Shown: positions 39,924 to 51,084 of the stretch, piece after piece
How the letters are laid out: the number at the start of each line of letters is the position of its first letter
Numbering within the stretch: the stretch's first letter is position 1
NCBI GenBank assembly: GCA_034508935.3
Contig: CM067453.1
Span: 27,504,473-27,568,472 of the forward strand
Source of the DNA: Berghia stephanieae
Lineage: Eukaryota; Mollusca; Gastropoda; Nudibranchia; Aeolidiidae
Length of the DNA stretch: 64,000 nt
Direction of reading: 5' to 3'
The notes under the pieces: generated by a model
What the model saw: only the letters and a program-made list of their open reading frames with translations
What the model was told of the DNA's origin: nothing
The model's database searches: none
Program-made: the position numbers and the translations under genes

Positions 39924-40115
39924 TATAGATAGTATGCAGATGACGTCACTCAGGCCTTTGTTATTGTTTTTGCCATCCGCGTTTGTGAGTTGTTCTCACT
40001 AAACTGTATTAACCAGACTATAAAAGTTCATGGTTACACAGAGTTTGTGTGTTGGTCCGTTATACTTCCGGATGGCAATGTTGTGAACTCCTTGGCCAAG
40101 CGCATTCTATCTATA
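39924..40115 (-). mobile_element. T1 MITE
   Basis: TATAGATAGTATGCAGATGA to TTGGCCAAGCGCATTCTATC-TATA. Confidence 0.85.
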
Positions 40116-40159
40116 GATCGCTCCCATTGATATAAATAGTGTTCACAGTTTTCGAAATA

Positions 40160-40234
40160 TAGACGGAATGAAATTGACGTCACTCAGCTCATTGTTATTA
40201 TTTTTGACCAGCCATTCCTATGAGTAGCTCTCAC
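40160..40234 (-). repeat. T1 fragment
   Basis: ATATAGACGGAATGAAATTG, ACGTCACTCAGCTCATTGTT and GAGTAGCTCTCAC, then the next T1 begins at the TATAGATAG. Confidence 0.65.
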
Positions 40235-40427
40235 TATAGATAGAACGTAGATGACGTCACACAGGCCTTTGTTATTGTTTTTGCCATCCGCGTTTGTGAG
40301 TTGTTCTCACTAAAGTGTATTAACGAGACTATAAAAGTTCATGGTTACACAGAGTTTTGTGTGTTGGTCCGTTATACTTCCGGATGGCAATGTTGTGAAC
40401 TCCTTGGCCAAGCGCATTCTATCTGTA
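40235..40427 (-). mobile_element. T1 MITE
   Basis: TATAGATAGAACGTAGATGA to GCCAAGCGCATTCTATCTG. Nearly identical to 39,924-40,115 through the middle. Confidence 0.85.
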
Positions 40428-40442
40428 TTCCATAAATCATAC

Positions 40443-40635
40443 TATAGATAGAATGAGGTTGACGTCACTCAGGCCTTTGTTATTGTTTTATGCCATCCAC
40501 GTTTGTGAGTTATTCTCACTAAACTGTATTAACCAGACTAAAAACGTTAAGATTACACATTGTTTTGTGTGTCGGTCCGTTATACTTCAGGATGGCAATG
40601 TTGTGAGCTTCTTCGTCAAACGCATGCCATCTATA
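40443..40635 (-). mobile_element. T1 MITE
   Basis: TATAGATAGAATGAGGTTGA to TTCGTCAAACGCATGCCATC-TATA, followed by a subfamily fragment (GGCTGGCGGATGTTATGAG to ACGCAATGCATCAATAAC) to about 40,695. Confidence 0.85.
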
Positions 40636-40793
40636 TCTGGCTGGCGGATGTTATGAGTTTTTTAAAAAACTAAACGCAATGCATCAATAACTTAATGAAG
40701 GCCACTGTTCATCCCCAGAAAAACACCTTTATGAGGCAATTTGTTTCAAATTTTCCAGCCAAAATAAAAGAACGGTGTTATGCTAGAATGCGG

Positions 40794-40986
40794 TATAGAT
40801 AGAATGCGCTTGTCGAAGAAGCTCATAACATTGCCATCCGGAAGTATAACGGACCAACACACAAAATGTGTGTATCCATGAACGTTTATAGTCGGGTTAA
40901 TACAGTTCAGTGAGCATTACTCATAAACGCGGATGGCAAAAAACAATAACAAAGACCTGAGTGACGTCATCTGCATACTATCTATG
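40794..40986 (+). mobile_element. T1 MITE
   Basis: TATAGATAGAATGCGCTTGT to GAGTGACGTCATCTGCATAC-TATCTATG. Confidence 0.85.
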
Positions 40987-41394
40987 AGAAAGATAATAAA
41001 TTCAAGGCCCGCCTCGTCACGACAGCCAAAATAAAAATACGTTAAAAAATGATCCATCACGATTTAGCATTTAACGCAATCAAAACGCAATTGCCATTTT
41101 AATTTCATGTTTGATGGAATGGGAGCGATGGGGGGAATCGATCGGGGCTTGCCCACGACATCAATAATCTATTTATTTTCTTCATTTATTGATTGATTTA
41201 TTTCATTTATTCATGGATATGTATTTATTCATATTCATTCATTTATTTATTTTAAACAAGTTTTTGATTGATTCTTTTTTTTTCCACCAGTTTTTTTGTT
41301 GCGGTTGACGCCACTAAACCATTTTTATTGATTTCATTTTATTGGGTTTTTTATGTTTCCCTGTTACAAGAATGACAATCTAAAATATCAATAA

Positions 41395-41520
41395 CATGCA
41401 CACACACACACCTACAAACACACACCTACACACACACACACCCTACACACCTACACACACACACACACCTATACATTCATAACCACACCACACCCCACAC
41501 ACACACACACACAAGACACA
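41395..41520. repeat. (CA)n compound microsatellite
   Basis: CACA and CCTACACA units. Confidence 0.95.
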
Positions 41521-41572
41521 CTTTCAGTTATTAATCAAAAGAAGAAGAAATCCCCCCAAAAACACATCAATA

Positions 41573-41814
41573 GGGAATGAGATTAGCGGAAGAGTAGCGT
41601 CCCTTGATTGGACGTCACCGGCGGAGGAGTTATTAGAGAGAGAATGTCATATGGTTTTGCGCATGCGTCTCTCGTCCTCGCTTCCGGTGAAAGCGGCATG
41701 AGACACTTCACCGAAAGCGAGGACGAGAGAGACGCATGCGCAAAACCATTTGACGTTCTCTCTGTAAGGTGACGTCCAATCAAGGGACGCTACTCTTCCG
41801 CTAATCTCATTCCC
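41573..41814. mobile_element. T3 near-palindromic MITE, copy 2
   Basis: 242 bp flanked by TA. Outer arms identical to copy 1 (GGGAATGAGATTAGCGGAAG, GTCCCTTGATTGGACGTCAC); centre differs (CGGTGAAAGCGGCATGAGAC). Keeps GCGCATGCGTC on one arm and its mirror on the other. Part of the right arm is deleted (TCTCTGTAAGGTGACGTCC). Confidence 0.9.
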
Positions 41815-42013
41815 TATATTAAATAAATGTAAAACATTGACAGAGACTTTAAAATGTTTTTGTAAAAAAAAGTAATGTTTATGTTTATGCTTGGATTTTA
41901 AACCATTTGAAGACCAAGTGTTGACAACGGTCTCCCACCATAAAATAAATGATAATTTGATTTGTTGTTTACTTGAAGTTTGTTGTCATCAGATGAAGAC
42001 CGTAGCATTCGAG

Positions 42014-42101
42014 ATGGACTCAACTATGCGCCAAGCGAGGCTCGAACCCAGGACCTTCCAATCAAAGAGCGAACGTCAAACCACAAGACAACCTGGCCGC
42101 G
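42014..42101 (-). repeat. SINE-A head fragment
   Basis: GGACTCAACTATGCGCCAAG, GAGGCTCGAACCCAGGACC and ACCACAAGACAACCTGGCCG. Abuts the T1 at 42,102. Confidence 0.8.
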
Positions 42102-42295
42102 TATAGATAGTATGCGCTTGGCTAAAAAGCTCATAACATTGCCATCCGGAAGTATAACGGACCAACACACAAAACTGTATGTATCCATGAACGTTTATAG
42201 TCAGGTTAAGACAGTTCAGTGAACATTACTCATAAACGCGGATGGCAAAAAACAATAACAAAGACCTGAGTGACGTCATCTTCGATCGATCTATA
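42102..42295 (+). mobile_element. T1 MITE
   Basis: TATAGATAGTATGCGCTTGG to GAGTGACGTCATCTTCGATC, final TATA shared with the next copy. Confidence 0.9.
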
Positions 42296-42483
42296 GATAG
42301 TATGCTTGGCAAAGAAGCTCACAACATTGCCATCCGGAAGTATAACGGACCAACATACAAAACTATGTGTAACCATGAACGTTTATAGTGTGGATAATAC
42401 AGTTTAGTGAGAATTACTCATAAACGTGGATGACAAAAAACAATAAGAAAGACCTGAGTGACGTCATATTCGTTCTATCTATA
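42292..42483 (+). mobile_element. T1 MITE
   Basis: TATAGATAGTATGCTTGGCA to GAGTGACGTCATATTCGTTC-TATCTATA, sharing TATA with both neighbours. Confidence 0.9.
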
Positions 42484-42523
42484 GATAGAATGAAGTTGAC
42501 GTCACTCGGGTCTTTGTTATTGT
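42480..42523 (-). repeat. T1 terminal fragment
   Basis: TATAGATAGAATGAAGTTGA, CGTCACTCGGGTCTTTGTTA, then unrelated sequence. Confidence 0.8.
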
Positions 42524-43167
42524 TATAAGAGACTCTTAAGCGGTATAAAAACAAAAACAATGATCAGAGGTCGATTTCATTCACGTTATTGTTTATACAC
42601 AACCGACCATGCTTGTTCGAGCACGTTTGAAGGTGTGTCACAAATGCCATGTTTTGATCTTCTGGTTTATTCACTCTTTATATAATACCGATTTGAGAAT
42701 GAGGGTAACAAATACAGAATTGACTGGTTTCATGTTTGTTTGCTTGTATGGAAATAACTCACTAATTGCTTTTCCGGTTCAATTATTTTGTCCTTAGTCC
42801 CAGATCATGTCGATCAATTTCCTTCATCATTTAGTTCATTAAAAACGGGATTTCAAATTGGGCTTTTCTTTTACTTTTTCCACTAATTGAGAATTTAGAA
42901 TTGGGCCTCGGGCATAACCATCCGGGACACCATAAATCTCTTCCAATTGGATCAGCTCTTAGCCTACAATCAGAATTACCTACAATGTATTGAGTGAATG
43001 GGCTATCGACCGAGTTAAGTCCCTTCATTGGTGGACAAAGATTTATATTCAAATTCAAAAGTTTATTTTTAGGCAATTGCCAATATAACTCATACAAGAA
43101 TATAGTATTTCCAATCAACAAATCGAACAAGTAAAATCAATAATGAAGGAAAGGAAACAATAATAAT
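42524..43167. other. Unassigned interval
   Basis: No recognised element and no ORF with a domain. Confidence 0.5.
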
Positions 43168-43360
43168 TTAGATAGATCGAAGATGACGTCACTCATGTCT
43201 TTGTTATTGTTTTTTGCCATCAGATTTTATGAGTAATTCTCACTAAACTGTATTAATCAGACTATAAACGTTCAAGGTTACATATAGCTTTGTATGTTGG
43301 CCCGTTATACTTCCGTATGGCAATGTTGTGAGCTTCTTAGCCAAGCGCATACTATCTATA
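43168..43360 (-). mobile_element. T1 MITE
   Basis: TTAGATAGATCGAAGATGAC to GCCAAGCGCATACTATC-TATA. Confidence 0.85.
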
Positions 43361-43493
43361 GGAAGCAGAAGTCGTGACATCACACTTTCCACTCATTGGA
43401 AATGCGTCAGCAATCCTCTGGAGGAAGTTACATGAATAAACAGATTACATTTTGAATCATAAGGTGACATAAATATTTAAGTAAAATTGAGCT

Positions 43494-43803
43494 TTCTAAA
43501 ATTGAGCTTTTATATAGCGCAATATCTACTGTACGTGCTCAAAGCGCTTTACAAGGGGTCCCTGACCAAAAGCAACATCTAACATGTAGGACGGGACATG
43601 ATGCCTGTTAGACGATATTACTTTTTTTTTCGGACAGAGACAACGCTGTTAACGGCCAGGTACTCATTTTACACATGAATACGGTGAGAGAATGTGAGTA
43701 AATAGTCTTCTCCAAGGACTCAACTATGCGCCCTTGCGAGGCTCGAACCCAGGACCTTCCGATCCGACAGCGAGTGGCATACCACTAGACTACATATCCA
43801 CAC
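43494..43803 (-). repeat. SINE-A, full copy
   Basis: GAGCTTTTATATAGCGCAAT (tail complement), AACGGCCAGGTACTCATTTT, GAGGCTCGAACCCAGGACC, then ACATATCCACACC at the head. Confidence 0.9.
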
Positions 43804-43837
43804 CAAAAAGTAGCAGGATGTGGGGGCAGAGTCTTAG

Positions 43838-44312
43838 GATTACGGAGAGTAAAAGAGGCGGATGGGTGATCGTTATTGACGACATTTATTTAGGCTAGAA
43901 AATAAGATGCCATCACTCTGTGCGGCTATGTGGTCTTGTGTTATGGATACTCGCTTTCAGATCGGAGGGTCCTGGGTTCGAGCCTCGCTTTGCGCATAGC
44001 TGAGTCCTTGGAAAAGGCTATTTACTCACATTATCTCACCGTACTCATGTGTAAAATGAGTATCTGGCCGTCAACAGCGTTGTCTATGTCGGAAAAAAAT
44101 GAAATATCGCCTAACAAGCGTCATGTCTCGTTCTGCATGTTACGTGTTGCTGTTTGTCATGGACGTCTTGTAAAGCGCTTTGAGTAGGTTTAGTGGATAA
44201 TGCGCTATATAAAAAGCTCAATTTAAGAATATCAGTTGCACAAAGTGTTTATCCAGACCTCCAGAGGACTGGCTTCATATTTCCAGGGAGATTTGAACCA
44301 GTATTTTGACAA
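43838..44312 (+). repeat. T8 dispersed repeat split by SINE-A
   Basis: The left part (GGCGGATGGGTGATCG, TTTAGGCTAGAAAATAAG, ATGCCATCACTCTG) and right part (GTTTATCCAGACCTCCAGAG, ATTTGAACCAGTATTTTGAC) are continuous at 38,740-38,905. Confidence 0.7.
43920..44225 (+). repeat. SINE-A inserted in T8
   Basis: TGTGCGGCTATGTGGTCTTG, GGGTTCGAGCCTCGCTTTGC, tail TGCGCTATATAAAAAGCTCA. Confidence 0.9.
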
Positions 44313-44468
44313 CACTCTATGGATGCTATGCAATCTCTCTATCTTCCAGTCCGAATAGTTGAGTTTATTCGTAGAGGCCGACCCGCTGTTTTAAGACTAG
44401 ATGGAGGGTTTGTTTCGAAGTCTGCAGGCAAAAATGACAGTTCGGCCAGCGTCAGGCATTGGACATGC

Positions 44469-44503
44469 TTTTTTTTTTTTTTTTTTGGGGGGGGGGGGGG
44501 GGG
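44469..44503. repeat. Poly-T/poly-G tract
   Basis: About 18 T then about 17 G. Confidence 0.9.
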
Positions 44504-44851
44504 TGGGTATGCCACCGGAAGTTGCTTTCTTAGATCTTTCTAGCCATAAAAGAAATTAACCCAAACAATTTCACAAGCATCACCCTGATCATAAAAAAAA
44601 AAAAATTATAATCCATTGTGATCCACTATTTCTGTGATCCTTGTTTGTTACTTTTTTCACATTTATTTAACTAATTTATCTCCCCATTTTTTCCCCTTTC
44701 ACAGTTCAGGGGAGAGAGACAGAGCTCAAAGGTAAGTTACAGTTTTACAAGTTGTTTCTTATTCGTATATATATTTTTAAAAAATGATTGACAATGACTC
44801 ATTCATTAAAAAGGTTGATTCTCACTTTTTAAAAAGCTGAAGCATAAATGT

Positions 44852-45150
44852 AGAGCAATATCCACTAAACGCTTGTTCAAGGCGCTTTACATGGGGTCCT
44901 AAGCCAACAGTAACACTTAAAATGTAGGACAAGGCATGACCCTGGAAAAATGCTCTTAACTTACATTCTCTCACATGAGTTAAATAGGAACCTGACCCTT
45001 AGCACCTTTGCTCTATCGGAAAAATAATTATAATAAGCCAAACAGACTTCCTGTTTTCGTCCCTTATTTTAAATGTTGCAGTTGGCTAGGGAGCCCATGT
45101 AAAGTGCCTTGGGCATATTAGTGGATATTGAGCTATACAAATGATCCAGT
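44852..45150. repeat. Two SINE-A pieces in opposite orientation
   Basis: 44,852-44,935 is an inverted tail (AGAGCAATATCCACTAAACG, ATGTAGGACAAGGCATGACC). 44,940-45,150 is a direct, 5'-truncated body and tail (GGAAAAATGCTCTTAACTTA to TTAGTGGATATTGAGCTATA). Confidence 0.7.
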
Positions 45151-46200
45151 TTGTTTATTTTCAATATTCAACTGCTCACTTAGAAACGTATTTGGTTTGA
45201 ATCAGCGTAAAGTCGGGGGGGGGGGGGGGGGGGGTCCTCACCCCATCTGAGCAGCTTGGTTGATTGGGTTGGAAAGATTTGGTAACAAAAAGTAGTACGC
45301 GAAAGACCAGTGTGCTGGGCAGATATTTGTTTTGTTAAAAAAATACAAAAGAAAAAAGAAAAAACAACCGTCAAATGCCACAAAAGCCCGGATGAGTTTT
45401 GGCGCCGTGAGCCGTGTGTCGAAACATTGTTCTTGAGCTTAAGGCCAGAATGTTTATATTTCTTATAGGGAAGGAGCGGGGACACCTAGTATCTTTTTTA
45501 AAAAATTGATTCAATCTTCAAACAGGCAAATATTCTAAATATTTATAACGAAAATTGGCAAATTGGTCTTTTCATTTCGTCTAACGATTGTCGCCATGGT
45601 TACTAAATAACAGCAATTTAGCACCTATGATTGAGAGGCAATAGCATTTTGTCCACAATAATTTTGTCGGAAACTGGTTTGAGTTTTCAACAATGAGCAA
45701 TAATAATAATATGTTTGATTTTATTAAGAATTCTTTCAAGAGAAATACACAGACTAAAATGCTTTCAAAAATCTCGAAGATTCACAGAAATAAACTCAGG
45801 AGGACTATTGGTGCTACAAGAAACCAAAGCAAGAATTGAGTTTGAGGTTTGTTCAAGAACTCTCATTCACAACCTCCCAATACACTGAAAGGGTTTAAAA
45901 CTTGAGGAAGAAAGATCTCTAAATCTATTTTTAACTCTTCGCAAGAGTATAGAATCTAGAGCTCTCTGTCTAATCTTTTCCGGGATTTACCCATATGTCT
46001 TAAGTCTGTTCTCATTTATCGGGTATGTTTTGACATTCCTTTTCCTCTTGAAGGAGAAAACATTGATCTATTTTCAATTCGATAAAGTCAAGAGAAGATC
46101 AAAATGATTACTTTTCTCTAATCTCGAGTTTCATCCAAACTTTTTCATTTAAAGAAATTACTTGTTACAAAATAAGAAATTTGTTATGTACCTTGTTCCG
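45151..46200. other. Unassigned interval
   Basis: About 1 kb without a recognised repeat or coding signal. Poly-G at 45,216-45,234. Confidence 0.5.
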
Positions 46201-46204
46201 TTCC

Positions 46205-46272
46205 TCTCCCGAACACACACACACACGCACATACAAACACACACCCACACAAACACACATACACACACATAA
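46205..46272. repeat. (CA)n microsatellite
   Basis: CACA units with interruptions. Confidence 0.9.
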
Positions 46273-46678
46273 ATCAAGGACAGCGGACTCAATACAATCC
46301 GACGCAAGAAGAATTTGCCTTAAATATCTGTCACCCGTCTGATCAATAGCACGATCAATACAGCTTGGCTTTTACACTCGGATACGAATTGAAACCTCAA
46401 ATTATTGAATCCAATCTGTTTTCCTGGCGTCCCATTTCCAACACGAAAGACATCTGTCCGCTAATCGGGCGTTAATCCCATTTTCACGATTTATCAATAT
46501 GGCAACCGGAAATGAAGCAGCCAATGAAAATGCTTATCCGGCCAGTGAGAATGTTTATCCCTGGCTAATCATATCATTGATTTCCGGTATGCGGATGGCC
46601 AGGCCTGTTGGTCAACCAGAATAGAGTAAACAATTAAAAGTAGAAGGAATTGCTGGCAGTGGCAGGAAACGGAATTGC

Positions 46679-46966
46679 TTTAATTCTCTCCTTATCGGCC
46701 ATTTTCCGGATTGTCCCCAAAATTTTACTCCCAACCTATACAAAAATAGATTTATTTCACTCAAACACAAAATCTGTTAGTTCTTGCTATAAATATTTAT
46801 TTTTTTCGCTAAACGAGCTCTTCAACACAGTTTTAACATACTCTAACTATAGCAAACATGTTTGTTCAAATTTTATGATTTACAAAATAAATCACAATGA
46901 GCAAAATCTTGGCTGCACCGTAACGAATGTGAAGATTCTCCCTATGGGTGGTAAGGAGAGGGTTAA
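46679..46966 (-). mobile_element. T5 MITE (TTAA-type ends)
   Basis: TTTAATTCTCTCCTTATCGG at the low end, GGTGGTAAGGAGAGGGTTAA at the high end. Interior complements: GGCCATTTTCCGGATTGTCC, AACGAGCTCTTCAACACAGT. The inverted ends TTAACCCTCTCCTTACC are clearest here. Confidence 0.8.
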
Positions 46967-47755
46967 GCAAGAGGTTGCCATAATAGTTGTGACTCTCCAT
47001 TTCGGTCTGCTGTTGTGTCGGGTTAAACTATACTGAGAATAGAATATTATAAACAGTGAATGACATAATCAGTCGAATGGTGAAAAGCTTCGAACTGAGA
47101 TATTGCCAAGTATAGTTAGAATGTCAATTTAAAAAAATAAAAAATGAGTTCTTGTCATAAATCGTTACATCAACCCGTTTTGTAGATCTTCATGAAATAG
47201 CAAAGTTTAATTTCACTTTTAAATATTTTTTACAGCTAGTCAAGTTGAAAAAGTATGAAATTTGAGAAAAGTTGCTGGATACCTTTCCCATACATCTCTC
47301 CATAATTTCATGAAAAATCACCCGATTTACTTAAATAAACGTGAATATGCTCTGGTCATGACATGCTTTCAGAAAATGGAAAAAAAAATGAAAAATCTAA
47401 ATTTTCACCTTCCGACTGATTTTGTCATGCACTGACACAGGTTGTATCTTTAAAAATTGAGTTACAAGAAGTGGATTTTAACGGAAAGTGAAACATTATT
47501 ACTTTTCTAAACATCAAAAAATAATAAAAAGACATATTTTCAAATTCTGACAAATTGGAGTTTAGATTCAAAGTTCTTCTAGCTTTACCAAAAATAATAC
47601 AATGTTGGTCCTGTTGTCATGTTTTTCTAATAGAAAATTAGAATTTATTCTGGCACCGCGATTCATACGGGTTCCCTTATAATCAGCTTCACGTTCAACC
47701 AAAACTTGCATCTAAATCTCGGATCCCAAACTTGGAAGACAACTAAAAGCATCAT
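46967..47755. other. Unassigned AT-rich interval
   Basis: No family recognised and no long ORF. Confidence 0.5.
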
Positions 47756-47802
47756 CAACAAGAAGAAGAAGGAGGAGAATAATAATAATAATAATAATAA
47801 TA

Positions 47803-47860
<58 letters not shown>

Positions 47861-47935
47861 GAAGAAGAAGAAGAAGAAGAAGAAGAAGAAGAAGAAGAAG
47901 AAGAAGAAGAAGAAAACAACAACAACAACAAGATC
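47756..47935. repeat. (AAT)n then (AAG)n then (AAC)n microsatellite
   Basis: Three adjoining trinucleotide blocks, 47,779-47,858, 47,859-47,912 and 47,915-47,930. Confidence 0.97.
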
Positions 47936-47971
47936 AAAAACCCCGACTCTAAGTGACCAGGGTGTTGCGTA

Positions 47972-48025
47972 GTCCCTTCAGGTCATGAGGTCCAGGTATC
48001 CGGAGTTTATCCACAATATTATTTC
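47972..48025 (-). repeat. SINE-C tail fragment
   Basis: GTCCCTTCAGGTCATGAGGT and CCGGAGTTTATCCACA. Confidence 0.55.
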
Positions 48026-48194
48026 TTTGATACCTCAACTATGGGAACGAAATGTCCCACTTACCTCTTGAAGACTAAATCTATACCCAATGCGTATCAA
48101 GAGCATTAGAGAATTTAATCACACACACATTTCATATAATTTAGTTACATCACCGGGGTCCCATTCGGTTCTAGATTAGTAATTAAGCTCTATG

Positions 48195-48236
48195 TGTGTA
48201 TGTGTGTGTGTGGTGTGTGTGTGTGTGTGTGTGTTT
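48195..48236. repeat. (GT)n microsatellite
   Basis: GT units with one GG interruption. Confidence 0.95.
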
Positions 48237-48430
48237 AAGGGTGAGCTAATGTTGAAGGACGGGGTTTATTTTCTCATTTCGTAGTCATTTCGTTGCTATT
48301 GTGTGGATGAGATAATGTAATTAGCGGATTGATACACCGAAATACCGGAAATAGACCTGCTCAGAAGTGAAAGCTAGAAATAAATTTGTAATGATGAAAA
48401 GATATTTTGTCCTGAATTAATAGATCTTTC

Positions 48431-48712
48431 TGTGCGGCTATGCGGTCTAGTGGTATGGAATTCGTCTTCTGACCCGAAGATCCAGGGTTCGTATCCCGCT
48501 CTCAGCACTGCCGCGCATAACTGAGTCCTTTGAAAAATCTCTTTAATCAAATTCTCTCACCGTACTTGGGTGTAAAATGAGTACCGGCCGTTAACAGCGT
48601 TGTCTCTGTCGGAAAAATATGCAATATCACCAAACATGCTTATATATTAAGTGTTGTTGTTGGTTAGGGTCCCCTTGTGAAGCACTTTGCGTACCTTTTG
48701 TGGATATTGGGC
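48431..48712 (+). repeat. SINE-A, tail interrupted
   Basis: TGTGCGGCTATGCGGTCTAG, B-box GGGTTCGTATCCCGCTCTC, tail GGATATTGGGCTAT, where a T1 relative begins. Confidence 0.85.
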
Positions 48713-48902
48713 TATTGATAGAACGAAATTGACGTCACTCAGTCTTTGTTATTGTTTTAGCCAGCCAATCTAATGAGCAGTCCCCACTTAATTGTATCAA
48801 TCAGAATATGAATGGTTAACGTTACACACAGGTTTGTTGTTTGGTACGTTATATTTGGCTGGCGGAATGTTGTGAGTAAATTACCTAAGAGCATAGCATC
48901 AA
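48713..48902 (-). mobile_element. T1-related MITE, divergent subfamily
   Basis: TTGATAGAACGAAATTGACG, GCCAGCCAATCTAATGAGCA, GGTACGTTATATTTGGCTGG, CTAAGAGCATAGCATCAA. Same layout and ends as T1 but with about a third of positions changed. The inner GGATGGCAA becomes GCGGAATGTTG. Confidence 0.7.
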
Positions 48903-48931
48903 ACTACCACCCATAGCGGGAGACTTGAACT

Positions 48932-49087
48932 CTGCCGTACTCTGGTAAAACCCATATTTGGAAATTTGGCCAGAAGTCCCAGGTTTGAGAGTTTTTGCCA
49001 AGATGAGGGTCATTTAAAACGATCGATATTTGAAGGACGAGTTTTCTGACCAAATTTTCAAATGTAGGTTTTTCCAGAGTTCGGCAG
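48932..49087. mobile_element. T4 palindrome with left-arm deletion
   Basis: CTGCCGTACTCTGGTAAAAC at the left and TTTTTCCAGAGTTCGGCAG at the right. The left arm jumps from TTTGGCCAGAA to GTCCCAGGTTTGAGAG. Confidence 0.85.
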
Positions 49088-49284
49088 AACTGTGTCCCAA
49101 TCCGTATTAAACAATTGATGATTTTCAATGTTTTGTTTCAGTGATACTATTTGTACCAACATCCGTCATGTGATCAAATCTTTGACACAAATTGTGACCC
49201 ACCGTGTAAAAACAGTATCAGATAAATCATGATGAATCGGGTGACGAAGAATAAATTTAGAATTGAAGGGGTTTATTCTTTCTA

Positions 49285-49645
49285 TACAATGATAAAGATC
49301 GGAACAAGTGTATATGAAAAGTGCCAGACAAAGCAAGAAAAATGCCATCCCAAAATATCAGTCTACCTCGCCTGGGGATCGAACCTCAGACTTTCTAATC
49401 AGAAGGTCTGAGGTTCGATCCCCAGTCGAGGTCGACTGATTTTTTGGGATGTTTTTTTTCTTCTTGTGTTTTTCTTTTTTGCCTTGTCTGACACCTTTCA
49501 TACACACTTTTTCAGATCTTTATCTTACACCAGTGTCTGACACCTTTCATACACACTTGTTCAGATCTTTATCTTACACCAGTGTCTGACACCTTTCATA
49601 CACACTTGTTCAGATCTTTATCTTACACCGGTGCCTGATCCTTAA
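49285..49645. repeat. SINE-D foldback plus tandem tail units
   Basis: ATAAAGATCGGAACAAGTG, GGGGATCGAACCTCAGAC and its inverse GTCTGAGGTTCGATCCCCAG form a head-to-head pair centred near 49,398. On the right side a 57 bp tail unit (TGTCTGACACCTTTCATACA to AGATCTTTATCTTACACC) occurs three times in tandem between 49,484 and 49,631. Confidence 0.8.
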
Positions 49646-49727
49646 TTTCTTGGTTCTATACAATGCCCAAGTCCAGCTTGGCCTCAAATCGAACTGCGAG
49701 GATGTTTTGTTTTTGCTTTTTTTCTCC

Positions 49728-50012
49728 CTATAATATCTCAACAATTACATCTTCTGTATCGTTTACTGATAAGGAGGAAAAATCAAATTGTGATGCATCA
49801 ATACGACTTATTAGATCACCGGCATCATCTCCATCTTCAGTCGAATTTATAAACGGCCAAACCTGACTTGGGTACTGTACAGAACTAACCCCTTCAATTT
49901 GACTCTCTAGATCACTGTCATCATCATTGGCGTCAGTCGCTTCTAGAATCATCCAAACTGGACTTGGGTACTGTACAGAACTAACCCCTTCAATTTGACT
50001 CTCTAGATTTCT
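49728..50012 (-). CDS. Weak candidate 3'-terminal exon, acidic protein
   Basis: An open frame of about 94 codons on the minus strand, ending in a stop at 49,728. It begins directly after a TTAG that could serve as a splice acceptor. Composition is acidic and non-repetitive apart from an in-frame 32-codon duplication (LESQIEGVSSVQYPS occurs twice). The C-terminus reads DASQFDFSSLSVNDTEDVIV. There is no match that I recognise, no ATG at a sensible place and no visible polyadenylation signal. It could equally be chance. Confidence 0.22.
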   Translation of the reverse strand, partial: RNLESQIEGVSSVQYPSPVWMILEATDANDDDSDLESQIEGVSSVQYPSQVWPFINSTEDGDDAGDLISRIDASQFDFSSLSVNDTEDVIVEIL

Positions 50013-50069
50013 CTAAGTCTAAAGGTTTCAGACAACAATGATACCTAAGAGGAGTGAAAGGTTGTTGTC

Positions 50070-50590
50070 TGAGATAGAAAATTAACAAGGGCGAACTATT
50101 ACCCGAATCCGTCCCTCTCCAAAAACAAACAAACAAACAAATAAACAAAAAACCGCATAATAATATCATCTTGAAATCACGCCAAAATAGATTTTACATT
50201 GCTACACAACAGGAAAAATACTTTAAAAATAACTTGGCCTGTAATTTGTTATTGTATAGACTGAGGAAATAAAATGACCCCTCCCCCGATCCCCACCCTC
50301 TCACCAGCCCGCAACTACCAACTTGCCTTAAATTCTTGGAATGGAACTGCTTTTAAGTTTTAAGGTCACAGTGACTTTAAGAATAAATCAAGATGGCTCT
50401 TTGAGATAGAAAAACAATGAGGAAAGGGTGAACCAACACAACCAAATACTAAGAACATCACGTTGAAATCACGCCACAATAGATTTTGTAGCTGTCACAC
50501 AATGACAAAATGCTTTTAAATTTATTTGGCCAGAATTTTTGTTTTTATTTCAAATATCGAGGAATCAAAAATCACCCCATCTCACATCAC
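50070..50590. repeat. Diverged 330 bp tandem duplication
   Basis: GAGATAGAAAATTAACAAGG, TTGAAATCACGCCAAAATAG and AACTTGGCCTGTAATTTG recur about 330 bp later as GAGATAGAAAAACAATGAGG, TTGAAATCACGCCACAATAG and ATTTGGCCAGAATTT. Confidence 0.7.
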
Positions 50591-50841
50591 CACGCGTCAA
50601 ATTTTCTAGAATTCTTTAAAATGAAAATTATTGAATTAAAATTTTAAGATTTGAGAAAAAAATTGTTTGAAGTTGATCTTTTAAAGTTATGGATATTCGA
50701 AATAAAATCATTTTTGGCCAAAATACAGGAAAGACGATGTTGGTGGACGGTGAAGTGGGGGGCTATGATTGAGTTTGGGGACGACGTAAAGCCTTGTCAT
50801 GAATGGACAAATTGTCGATGATCTCTTGGGGGTTGAAGGAC

Positions 50842-50843
<2 letters not shown>

Positions 50844-50904
<61 letters not shown>

Positions 50905-50925
50905 AGAGAGAGAGAGAGAGAGAGC
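50844..50925. repeat. (GA)n microsatellite
   Basis: About 80 bp of GA with one TT interruption. Confidence 0.97.
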
Positions 50926-51084
50926 TGTGAGTGACAAGTTATTTGAAAGGAACATGTACAAACTTATTTTTGGTACCTATAGTATTGGTACAGCGATTGG
51001 TGTGGTCTTTGACTCATAAATTGAGAGTTCCACCACTTGTCATCTTGAATAAATCACCTCTACTATGGAGGGGCAGTCCATTTT

